7,008 bases of DNA from JBGOUJ01 sp041477005 (GCA_041477005.1 JBGOUJ010000418.1:1-7008); one strand, 5' to 3'. Positions 1-6,715 are shown, counted from the stretch's first letter. Notes: generated by a model from the sequence alone, not told the origin. Numbers and translations are program-made.

Positions 1-821
1 GCCGTGCCGGAAGGCTCCATCCGTTTCCACCTCAACCGACATCATCGTATCGCCCATCATGTAGAACAGTTGCTTTCCGTCCGCCCTCCAGCGAGGCTGT
101 CCCCCGCCCCCGGCCCAGCCCATCGAAAGCTCTCGGGAGACTTTCCAGCTCTTCGCCGGATCGTCAATCGAGGTGACATAGACTTCGCACGGCCCGGCGG
201 CATTCGAGGCATAAGCCGATACTTGCTGTTCGGTGAGAACCTGGCGCCGTCGACCCACGCGTTTGGTCTGGCCAAGAACACTTCCGGAGTGCGGCCGGGG
301 CCGTCCATGCGCAGCAGCATAAGCTCCCGTCCGGCTGCCCCGGCGCGGGTGTAACAGAGCAGCTTGCCGTCCGGGGACCAATGGCGGCAAAACTCCAGTT
401 GCTCGGTGGCAACGATAGGTTTCTCCGGGGCATCGGGATCCAAGCTCTTCAAATAAAGATCGTAGTTCCCGGTCCGGCTGCTGGTAAAGGCAATCCTCCG
501 TCCATCGGGCGACCATACCGGGAAGTTGTCATTGCCTTTGGCCGGGGCCACCGGCTTTTTGGTCCCGTTTGCCACGTCGTGGACCCAGATGTCCCGGTCG
601 TTCACTTCGCCGTCGCGGGCCGAAACCGCAATGAAACGGCCATCCGGGGAGATCTCGGGGAAGAAGATGGAGTTCTGAACGGCGCCGACCCGCCCCAGGA
701 TGCGGCCGGAGCGATCCACCCAGACCATCTCCTGAGGCATGTCCTGCGGGCTCGGCTGTTGAGCGTGCAACCAGCCGAGAGCCAACAGGCCGGACAATAT
801 TGCGGGACCGCATCTCCTCAT
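1..821 (-). pseudogene. Secreted PD40/TolB-like beta-propeller protein, frameshifted and cut by the window edge
   Basis: The start at 821 follows a GGAG ribosome site five bases away; an upstream ATG at 872 would overlap the aminotransferase gene and has no better site. Residues 1-20 form a signal peptide ending LHA before QQ, so the protein is probably periplasmic. Propeller repeats are visible as SPDGR at 58, WSPDGRR at 103, WSPDGK at 148 and FSPNSK at 195, each followed by a short strand such as IAFTSSR. After Tyr201 the frame is lost at about 217-218. The frame starting at 216 continues the family with AYASNAAG, EVYV, QPRWRADGKQLFY and MSVEVETDG down to base 1. Read without correction, the protein ends at a TGA at 57-59 after 54 unrelated residues. 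Similar propellers form the C-terminal sensor of Acidobacterial Ser/Thr kinases, but no kinase domain is present here. The ligand is unknown. It follows the aminotransferase gene by 37 bases, so the two are probably co-transcribed. Confidence 0.82.
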
Positions 822-858
822 GGCTGCTCCACCGCGAAATATTCCTCGCCGCTCGGAA

Positions 859-2145
859 TCACGACAATGCATTCAGCAATCGAGAGATATCTTCCTGGTT
901 GTTGTAGACCGACGGCGAAATCCGCATTCCTTTTATGATGCTGGCGTCCCCGGAGCTGCTGGTAAACTCCCAACGCCGCAGCGCGATGGGCGTCTCTCCA
1001 AAAGCTTTCTGAAGCTTGCCGGCGGTCTTCTCGTACTCCGGCAACAGGAAGCTCACGATAGGCGTGGGATTGTCCGGCGGGGTGATGGGCGGATAACCCA
1101 TGGCCGGAAGCTCTTTCTGCAGCCGGTCAGTCAGCGGCTTGACGTGGGCGCGCATATTCTCGATGCCGAGGGAGTGGATGTACTTCAGGGCGGCGTGCGC
1201 GCAAACGCCTCCGACATAGGAAAAGCTGCCGGCCTCATAGCGCGCGGCCCCCGGTATCAGGTCAAATTTCGAATCGGCCTGCGCGCGATTGGGGCTCGTG
1301 AACTGGCGCACCCCATATCGCGACCGCTTCACCACCGCGTCCTGCAGATCCTCCCGCACATACAGGAATCCGAACCCCATGTCGCTCATCAGCCACTTGT
1401 AAGCGCCGCAGCCGGCGAAGTCGATTCCCATGGCCCGCACGTCGATCGGGACCGCGCCGGCCCCCTGGATGATGTCTGCGTAGACGTAGGTTCCGTGGGC
1501 ATGCGCGATGTCGCTGATGGCTTTGGCGTCGTGCAGATAACCATTGATGTTCGACACCAGCGCGAGCGAAACGAGCTTGGTGTTGCGGTCCACCGCTCTT
1601 TCGATGTCCTTGATGTCGATCGTCCATCTTTGCTCGCCCCGGTGAGGCACCACCCGCAGCTCGATCTGTCCCTCTTTCTCGAGCATATGGTAGAGGTACT
1701 TGGACGCTTGATAGTGAAGATCATCCAGGACGACGTTGCCCTTCTTATGGGCCAGGTCCATCCCGGCGACCACGACATTCTCGGCGTCGGTTGTGCTCTG
1801 CACGAAGGCGATTTCGCTCGCCTTGGCGTTGATGAGCCGGGCGAACATCTCCTTGGTTTCGCGCTCCTGCTCCCCCGTGTAGCGCGAGCTGCCCTCGCCC
1901 GTTCCGTGGACTCTCCAGGCCAGGTATTTCTCCATCGCGCGGAGGGAGTGGATGCCGATGGGGTGGTAATCAGCCGCGGTCAGCCAGAGCTTCTGCTTCA
2001 ACCAAGGGAAATCTTCTCGAACCGCGGCCCAGTCCCGGCCACCTGCCGGCGCGGCGGCCGCGGCCGATTGGAAAGCCCTGGGGGCGGAAGCCGCTACGGC
2101 AGAAGCCGCCGCGGACCTGAATAATTCACGCCGGTTGAGTTTCAT
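859..2145 (-). CDS. Tat-exported class V aminotransferase (isopenicillin N epimerase / cysteine desulfurase fold)
   Basis: A 428-residue PLP-dependent enzyme of fold type I. The start at 2145 has a perfect AGGAGG seven bases upstream; an ATG at 2187 lacks this and would precede the leader. Residues 1-34 form a Tat-type leader: NRRELF at 4-9, then an alanine-rich stretch. The PLP site is clear: YADIIQG (Asp224, Gln227) and GAYKWL with the Schiff-base Lys250. The C-terminal half has RYEAGSFSY at 302-310 and the closing RISPSVYNN at 408-416, both usual for class V enzymes. The segment at 390-406, where desulfurases carry their catalytic Cys loop, contains no Cys, so sulfur mobilisation is unlikely; an epimerase, lyase or transaminase role on an amino acid or amine is more plausible, and the substrate cannot be read. 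It is the first gene of a probable two-gene operon with the propeller protein and diverges from the hydrolase at 2320. Confidence 0.93.
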   Translation of the reverse strand: MKLNRRELFRSAAASAVAASAPRAFQSAAAAAPAGGRDWAAVREDFPWLKQKLWLTAADYHPIGIHSLRAMEKYLAWRVHGTGEGSSRYTGEQERETKEMFARLINAKASEIAFVQSTTDAENVVVAGMDLAHKKGNVVLDDLHYQASKYLYHMLEKEGQIELRVVPHRGEQRWTIDIKDIERAVDRNTKLVSLALVSNINGYLHDAKAISDIAHAHGTYVYADIIQGAGAVPIDVRAMGIDFAGCGAYKWLMSDMGFGFLYVREDLQDAVVKRSRYGVRQFTSPNRAQADSKFDLIPGAARYEAGSFSYVGGVCAHAALKYIHSLGIENMRAHVKPLTDRLQKELPAMGYPPITPPDNPTPIVSFLLPEYEKTAGKLQKAFGETPIALRRWEFTSSSGDASIIKGMRISPSVYNNQEDISRLLNALS

Positions 2146-2186
2146 GGCCAGCCTCCTGGAAGGATCGCTCTCTCGTCCCGTCCCCA

Positions 2187-2215
2187 ATCATAAACTGAAA
2201 AACCGGCGCTGTCGC
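2187..2215 (-). promoter_or_regulatory. Putative sigma-70-type promoter for the aminotransferase operon
   Basis: Read on the minus strand, GCGACA (2215-2210; four of six to TTGACA) is followed by a 17-base spacer and TATGAT (2192-2187; five of six to TATAAT). This would start transcription near 2180 and give a leader of about 35 bases containing the AGGAGG at 2158-2153. Spacing and position fit, but no transcript data are available. Confidence 0.45.
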
Positions 2216-2223
2216 GGTGTCAC

Positions 2224-2255
2224 CCGCCGCCCCGCCGCCCCGCCGCCCCGCCGCC
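2224..2255. repeat. Tandem octamer CCGCCGCC, four perfect copies
   Basis: Copies lie at 2224-2231, 2232-2239, 2240-2247 and 2248-2255, followed by a degenerate CCGCCGCG-like tail to about 2274. The strand is almost purely C and G with strong C-over-G skew. The eight-base period is not a multiple of three, which fits non-coding DNA. It sits between the divergent promoters of the aminotransferase and hydrolase genes and could vary in copy number by slippage. Confidence 0.85.
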
Positions 2256-2274
2256 CCCGCCGCGCCGCCGCGCC

Positions 2275-2309
2275 TGGCGGTACACTGAGCTGGTTGTACA
2301 CTGATCTGG
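2275..2309 (+). repeat. Direct repeat of 19 bases with 16-base period, containing two TACACT boxes
   Basis: TGGCGGTACACTGAGCTGG (2275-2293) and TGGTTGTACACTGATCTGG (2291-2309) agree at 16 of 19 positions and share three bases. Each has a TACACT (2281-2286 and 2297-2302) that matches TATAAT at four of six. The second copy runs into the TGGAGG ribosome site (2307-2312), seven bases before the hydrolase start at 2320. They may be two alternative -10 boxes or two binding sites for a regulator on nearly the same helix face. No good -35 box is seen upstream, because that stretch is the GC tandem repeat. Confidence 0.6.
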
Positions 2310-2319
2310 AGGCCCCGCC

Positions 2320-4485
2320 ATGTCGAAACTGAGCCGTCGTGCGTTCGTCGCCGGCAGTCTGGCCCTGCCGGCGAGCCGTTCTCTCCTGGCCCGGGATCCT
2401 TCCTATTCCGAGAAGCTGCCCGACATGCTGTTGCGCCATCTGGCGGCGCGGTTGAACGCGCTCAGCGCCAAGTGGGACGTGGAGCGCTCGAAGATCGGCA
2501 CGGCCGCCGATGTCGAAGCCCGCAACCGTTTCGTGCGCGACAAATTCCGCGAAATGATTCACGGCTTGCCGGAGCGCAACCCGCTCCAGCCGGTCGTCGT
2601 CCGCGCCCAGGAGCGTGACGGTTACCGCGTGGAGAACGTGATGTTTCAGAGCCGCCCCAATTTCTGGGTCACCGGCAACCTGTATGTGCCGTCGCGCGGC
2701 CCGGCCCCGTTCCCGGCGGTGATCTCTCCCTGCGGGCACTACCCTTTGGCCCGCATGCAGTCCGACTATCAATTCGTTTATCTGAACCTGGTCAAAGCCG
2801 GGTTTGTCGTGCTCGCCTACGACCCCATCGGCCAGGGCGAGCGCCGGCAATACTGGAATCCTCAAACCGGCCAGGCCGACATCGCCGACCCGGTCTACGA
2901 GCATTCCATGCCCGGCCAGGTCCTGCTGTTGATGGGCGAAGACCTCACGCACTATCGCGTTTGGGACGGCATGCGGGCCATTGATTATCTCCTGACCCGT
3001 CCCGAGGTCGACCCGCAACGAATCGCCTGCGCCGGCCACTCCGGCGGAGGCACGCTGACGTTGTTCATCAGCGCGCTCGACGAGCGCGTGAAATGCGCGG
3101 TGGTGAACGAAGGAGGGACCACGCATCGCTGGCCGCTCGAAATCCAGCCCGAAAGCCGCATTGGACCTTCCGATGTCGAGCAGAACTTCTTCCCGGCCGC
3201 CGTGTACGGGGTCGATCTGTGCGATCTCCACGTGGCCATCGCACCCCGCCCTCTGCTGGCCTTGATCGAAGACTACTCGCCGCGCTTCCATCGCGCCGCC
3301 GAGCACATCCGCAGCCGCTATCAGCAAATGGGCGTCCCGGAGAAATTCGCCACCGAAGAGGCCACCGACCCGCACGCCTGGACGGTCAAGCTCCGCCTGG
3401 CCACGACCGACTGGCTCAGTCGCTGGATGTACGGCCGCCCCGGCCCGGCGCGGGAGCCGGAGTTCGAGCCCGAAACACCCGAGACCCTGTATTGCACGCC
3501 CAACGGATCGCTGCGGTATTCCCAGCAGGGCGACACGATCTTCTCGGTTATTCTGAAAAAGCAGGAGCGGCTTCCGCCCGCGCGAAAGGCGCCCGCCGGC
3601 GCCGCCGAGATCGAGGAGTTCCAGCGCGGGATCGCCAGCGAGATTCGCGACCTCATTCGCTTCCGAAAAGTCGATGCGCCGCTCGATCCGAGGCGCCTCG
3701 TCACCACGCCCCGCAAGGGCTATCAGATTGAGAAGCTCGAGTTCCTCGCCGAACCCGGCATCTACGTCCCGGTTTGGGTCTTCGCCCCCGAGGGGCGCAC
3801 AGGAGCATCATCGGCGACCCTCTACGTGAACGAGGCCGGCAAGCAGGCCGATGGCATGGAATTCGGCCTCTACGAGCGCCTGGCGCGCCGGGGAAATCTC
3901 ATCATCGCCGTTGACGTGCGCGGCATCGGCGAGACCCGGCCGCCTCACAACCCGCCGAGCGACCGCCGCAACGAGTTCGGTCACTTATTCGACGTCGAGA
4001 CCGCGATGGCCTACATGGCCTGGTACATGGACGAATCGCTGTTCGGCATGCGCGTCGCGGATGTGATCCGCAGCGTGGATTACGCCCTGAGCCGCCCGGA
4101 CGTCGCCAAGGACGGCCTGCGCGTGGTCGGCCAAGGGGCCGGCGCGCTCTGGGTGCTGTACGCCGCGGCTCTCGATCCCCGCATCACCGATGTCGTGGCC
4201 GAGCGCGGGCTGGTCTCCTATCAGTCGCTCGCGCAGGTAGATCGATACACCCACGGCGCCGGCATCTTCGTCCGCGACGTGCTCCAGCACTTCGATTTGC
4301 CCCACGTCGCCGCCGCGATTGCCCCGCGACCGCTGGCCCTGGTCACGCCGCTCGATCCGATGAAGCGGCCGGTGGAGGCCGAGCACGCCCGCCGGATCTA
4401 TTCATTCACGGCTGCGGCCTATCGCAGCGCCGGTTCCCCCGCCCACTTCCGCATTGTCAGGTCAGAGGATCCTCTTCCGGCCTAG
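2320..4485 (+). CDS. Tat-exported double alpha/beta hydrolase (acetyl xylan esterase / Abhydrolase_7-like)
   Basis: A 721-residue protein with a TGGAGG site seven bases before the ATG. The N-terminus SRRAFVAGSLAL is a Tat signal. The first hydrolase domain (about 65-370) has the nucleophile elbow GHSGGG with Ser241, a probable acid at Asp318 (LIEDYSPRF) and the histidine at His352 (DPHAW). The second domain (about 460-721) repeats the fold (GIYVPVWVFAP, IIAVDVRGIGET, IAPRPLALV), but its elbow is GQGAG (604-608) with Gly606 in place of serine, so it is probably a non-catalytic copy. A role in removing acetyl or other ester groups from polysaccharides or xenobiotics outside the cytoplasm is inferred from the family; the substrate cannot be read. 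The stop at 4483-4485 directly abuts the stop of a truncated gene on the other strand, so the natural C-terminus may have been slightly altered by the rearrangement there. Confidence 0.88.
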   Translation: MSKLSRRAFVAGSLALPASRSLLARDPSYSEKLPDMLLRHLAARLNALSAKWDVERSKIGTAADVEARNRFVRDKFREMIHGLPERNPLQPVVVRAQERDGYRVENVMFQSRPNFWVTGNLYVPSRGPAPFPAVISPCGHYPLARMQSDYQFVYLNLVKAGFVVLAYDPIGQGERRQYWNPQTGQADIADPVYEHSMPGQVLLLMGEDLTHYRVWDGMRAIDYLLTRPEVDPQRIACAGHSGGGTLTLFISALDERVKCAVVNEGGTTHRWPLEIQPESRIGPSDVEQNFFPAAVYGVDLCDLHVAIAPRPLLALIEDYSPRFHRAAEHIRSRYQQMGVPEKFATEEATDPHAWTVKLRLATTDWLSRWMYGRPGPAREPEFEPETPETLYCTPNGSLRYSQQGDTIFSVILKKQERLPPARKAPAGAAEIEEFQRGIASEIRDLIRFRKVDAPLDPRRLVTTPRKGYQIEKLEFLAEPGIYVPVWVFAPEGRTGASSATLYVNEAGKQADGMEFGLYERLARRGNLIIAVDVRGIGETRPPHNPPSDRRNEFGHLFDVETAMAYMAWYMDESLFGMRVADVIRSVDYALSRPDVAKDGLRVVGQGAGALWVLYAAALDPRITDVVAERGLVSYQSLAQVDRYTHGAGIFVRDVLQHFDLPHVAAAIAPRPLALVTPLDPMKRPVEAEHARRIYSFTAAAYRSAGSPAHFRIVRSEDPLPA

Positions 4486-4494
4486 CTAAGTTAG
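4464..4494. other. Rearrangement junction between the hydrolase gene and the decayed defence operon
   Basis: The hydrolase stop TAG (4483-4485, plus strand) and the stop of the DUF1156 remnant (4488-4486, minus strand) touch with no base between them. DUF1156 homology ends at about 4493, where the codons for RRPL give way to ACT TAG. Just before it, at 4464-4475, AGAGGATCCTCT is a perfect 12-bp palindrome inside the hydrolase reading frame. No T-run follows, so it is not a convincing terminator. The exact breakpoint cannot be fixed from this sequence alone. Confidence 0.55.
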
Positions 4495-4617
4495 AGGTCG
4501 CCGCGCCCACCAGAGATGCAACGTCGACGGGTGCCCGTGCCGGATCGACTTCTCCCGCGCCGACTCCTTGTTGATCGCCTCCAGTGGCAACGCGACTTCG
4601 ATGAGCTTTTTCTTCAT
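4486..4617 (-). pseudogene. N-terminal stub of a DUF1156 adenine-specific DNA methylase (COG1743-like)
   Basis: The ATG at 4617 opens 15 bases after the stop of the DUF4276 gene, with AAAGGA immediately before it. The 43 residues begin MKKKLIEVALPLEAIN, then KESAREKSIRHGHP and STLHLWWARRPL, the hallmark start of DUF1156 proteins, in which the following residues normally continue into a methyltransferase of several hundred residues. Here the match stops at Leu42 and one Thr codon is followed by TAG. DUF1156 methylases occur in multigene defence loci with a DUF499 ATPase, DUF3780 and an SNF2/PLD-type helicase. The stub lacks any catalytic motif and cannot be active. Its intact 5' end and close spacing show that the operon once continued leftward. 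Confidence 0.85.
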
Positions 4618-4632
4618 TCCTTTCGTGCCGGA

Positions 4633-5262
4633 TCACTTCCGGCCAGCCTCCCCCTGGATGGGATCGCCGCCGCATAGAGCCAGAATCGTGTTGAGAAAGG
4701 CCCTGAGTTCCGCGCAGGCCTGTGCCGCAATCGATAAGTCGTTACCCTGTAGAATCTTCGCCGCGTCTCTCGGCTTGACGTAGTCTCGCGGACCCTGACC
4801 CGTGCGAAAGATCTCTTTGATGCGATACGAAGGAGGGTTACTGTGGTTCACCAACTCGGGAGCACCAGGAGGTGCGGTGCGGTTGTGGCGCGCAAGCCGT
4901 TGAATATCGTCCCAGTACGGCAGCAACCATGCCTCAAAATCGTGTTGGGCGGCATGGGGGTAGAACCGTTCAATCGGACCTACCCACTCCTACATCTTCC
5001 TCTTGGCGTCGGCGGCGTCCTGAAATTCCTTTGTGCCCGTATAAACGTCCGTTAGCGCAATGACGGCATCCGACGGCGGATTCCCTCGGGAAAGTAGTCC
5101 CTTAACGACCCGCTGCAGCTTGTCGTGAGTCGGAATTCTGCCGTCGTAGCTGAAGGGGTCGATCTTCGGCATGCGGCCTGTCAGCCGAGGACTCAGGAAC
5201 GATCGAAGGCTTGGGATGAATGCCCTTTCCGTCCTACCCTCCACGAGAACCGTGATCTTCAT
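4633..5262 (-). pseudogene. DUF4276 TOPRIM-like partner protein, interrupted by an in-frame amber codon
   Basis: The ATG at 5262 overlaps the stop of the ATPase gene as ATGA, indicating translational coupling, with GGAGG just upstream. The frame runs to TGA at 4633-4635: 209 codons, a normal length for DUF4276. The first part (codons 1-90) has the TOPRIM-like VLVEGRTE with Glu8 and ALTDVYTG with Asp72. Codon 91 is TAG (4992-4990). The same frame then resumes with EWVGPIERFYPH, the conserved HDFEAWLLPYW, and YVKPRDAAKIL, all typical of the family. Relatives usually have a charged residue between KM and EWVG, so one base change (for example AAG to TAG) explains the stop. No ribosome site or good start follows it, so restart is unlikely. 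The family is thought to act as a metal-dependent nuclease effector with an ABC ATPase; that role is inferred here. Confidence 0.85.
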
Positions 5263-6419
5263 GCCCGCCCTCCGATCCTGCCATTCCGCCAGAGCTCATC
5301 GAGCGTGTACTCCTTCAGCCACTCGGCGATATCCAGTTGATCCGCCCAAGTCAGACTGGCCATTCCGTCCTCTGTCGAGTCCATTACGACCACTTCCTCC
5401 GGCTGGAGGAACCGGACCAGACGATCGGAGTGAGTGGCGACAACCACTTGCGTCCTTTGCGATGCTTCGCGGAGAAGACCGGCCAACATGCTCAACAGTT
5501 CGGGATGGAGACTGACTTCCGGTTCATCCAGCAAGGTCAGTGCTGTGAGCCCCGGGCTTTGCAGCAGCGTTGCGAGCCATAGGAAGCGCAACATTCCTTC
5601 GGAAACCTGATGCATGTAGAGGGGCTTGGAGAAGTGCGCATCCCGCCAGGTCATTGCTAGAGTCCCTGCCGCTACAGGAGGAAAGTCCAGTCGTTCGAAA
5701 CCAGGGAACGCCGAGCGGAGCGCATCTTCGATTGCATCGAACCGGTCGCGGTCTGTCTCCCGCAGATTAAAAAGACAGGACACGAGATCTTCCCCACTCT
5801 TCCCCGGCAGGAATGCCGGTCGCATAGCTTGCGGCAGCCGTACTGGAGAGCGCGTTTCAACATTGAGCACGTGGTAGAAGGTGGAGGATGCTAGCCTCCG
5901 GCGGAACTCCTCGGGTTCGCGGAACATCTTGGGAACCTGAGAGAGCGATGTTTCAAGCGGGTTGTGTTCCCAGTCAGGGCGAACAAGCTTTCCTTGGTCG
6001 ATCTCGTAGTACTTGATGTCCGGCCCACGCGAATCGATGTGAAGGAACGGGTTGACATGCGGCGGTCGCCTTTGCTGTAGCGTCTCCCTCTCAATCAGAT
6101 GGGCGGCGCCGTGGGGCCGAAGGCTCAGCGAGTAGTCCAGTGGCTCGTAATTGGGCACGGTCATGGAGACGCCGAGGCCGACCCCATCCGAGCGATCGTA
6201 GGTCATCATTGCGCCGAGGCCCGACATCTCGCTGACCGCGGTGCTCAGGCTGCCTTGCGCCGAACTGGCGAGCAGGGAGAGCGCATCCAGGAAGGAGGAC
6301 TTGCCCACACCATTTGCGCCGATGAGTACCGTCAGAGGTCGTAGTTCCAAATCCACTTCCGCAAGGCGGCGGAATCCGCGGATGGTCAACCTGAGAAATC
6401 GCTTCATTTGAGTCGCCAT
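5259..6419 (-). CDS. OLD/AAA_21-like ABC-type ATPase, defence-associated partner of DUF4276
   Basis: A 386-residue cytoplasmic ATPase. It begins with FLRLTIRGFRRLAEVDLEL, the usual opening of RecF/SMC/OLD-like ATPases. The Walker A loop is GANGVGKSS (34-42, Lys40). The ABC signature is QVSEGM (271-276), Walker B LTLLDEP (294-300, Asp298 and Glu299), followed by EVSLHPEL, and the switch histidine is in ATHSD (His330). All catalytic motifs are intact. A variable insert of about 200 residues lies between Walker A and the signature, as in COG4637/AAA_21 proteins. The start is either 6419 (AGAGG ten bases upstream; in-frame TGA just before) or Met5 at 6407. It overlaps DUF4276 by four bases. In OLD, PARIS and AbiL-type systems such ATPases sense phage products and control a TOPRIM effector; that job is inferred here. 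Its effector gene is interrupted, so the pair may be inactive. Confidence 0.9.
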   Translation of the reverse strand: MATQMKRFLRLTIRGFRRLAEVDLELRPLTVLIGANGVGKSSFLDALSLLASSAQGSLSTAVSEMSGLGAMMTYDRSDGVGLGVSMTVPNYEPLDYSLSLRPHGAAHLIERETLQQRRPPHVNPFLHIDSRGPDIKYYEIDQGKLVRPDWEHNPLETSLSQVPKMFREPEEFRRRLASSTFYHVLNVETRSPVRLPQAMRPAFLPGKSGEDLVSCLFNLRETDRDRFDAIEDALRSAFPGFERLDFPPVAAGTLAMTWRDAHFSKPLYMHQVSEGMLRFLWLATLLQSPGLTALTLLDEPEVSLHPELLSMLAGLLREASQRTQVVVATHSDRLVRFLQPEEVVVMDSTEDGMASLTWADQLDIAEWLKEYTLDELWRNGRIGGRA

Positions 6420-6601
6420 GCTCCATCATCCTCTATTCACACGTAGCACCCACCGCCACGGAAATCGCAGCCGAGGCCGAGCTAGAAACATGGGAAATCG
6501 AAGGGCGTTCCCCGGATCGTTCTCTGAGATATTGAGTCAGTCGATTCGGACCCGATGGAGGGATCAAGCCGGTACCTCCCCGCGCGCGAGCAGCCCCCGC
6601 T
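6420..6601. other. Filler between the helicase stub and the ATPase gene, no recognisable gene
   Basis: The helicase frame runs on to TAG at 6482-6484 with residues that match no family I recognise. A second minus-strand frame is open from 6603 to a TAG at 6433-6435 (containing RLTQYLRERSGERP), also unrecognised. This may be a remnant of the lost helicase or of inserted DNA. Only the AGAGG before 6419 has a suggested role. Confidence 0.4.
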
Positions 6602-6715
6602 AGTAAGTTCAATCGCCGCGGACCTGTACCACCGGGGATCGACTACCGTGACCAGGCAGTCGGGCAGGATGCCCTTGACGGCCGCGCCTCGCTTAAGATC
6701 CTCCAGTTTCGCCAT
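6482..6715 (-). pseudogene. N-terminal stub of a defence-associated SNF2-type helicase
   Basis: The 77-codon frame starts at 6715 with MAKLEDLKRGAAVKGILPD, then LVTVVDPRWYRSAAIELT. This closely resembles the start of the large SNF2/DEAD-type helicases encoded beside DUF1156 methylases, which begin with an LEDL-x-PGA-x-V-x-GILP motif and go on with ELTYKD and later helicase motifs. Homology stops at Thr38 (codon 6604-6602); the remaining 39 residues to TAG at 6482-6484 are unrelated, and no helicase motif is present. A complete gene would be roughly 900-1,100 codons. It is first in the operon, ahead of the ATPase. The ribosome site is weak (GAG about ten bases upstream). The family call rests on recall of the N-terminal motif from about 38 residues. 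Confidence 0.7.

Noticed and set aside
820..2124. A 434-codon open frame on the plus strand
   Set aside because: It lies opposite the aminotransferase, has no family motifs or ribosome site, and is the usual antisense open frame of GC-rich coding DNA.
2224..2274. The GC tandem repeat as a CRISPR array
   Set aside because: The units are eight bases, directly adjacent and have no spacers.
2188..3375. A 395-codon open frame on the minus strand
   Set aside because: It is antisense to the hydrolase and runs through the GC tandem repeat; its composition (rich in Arg, Gly, Val, His) is that of a shadow frame.
4464..4475. The AGAGGATCCTCT palindrome as a transcription terminator
   Set aside because: It has no loop and no T-run on either strand, and it is inside the hydrolase coding region.
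4457..4675. A 72-codon minus-strand frame across the junction
   Set aside because: The frame one base over encodes the clear DUF1156 N-terminus at 4617-4486; this one has no recognisable content.
4633..4926. A separate small gene starting at TTG 4926
   Set aside because: It is the C-terminal part of the DUF4276 gene, in the same frame as the part before the amber codon, and has no ribosome site of its own.
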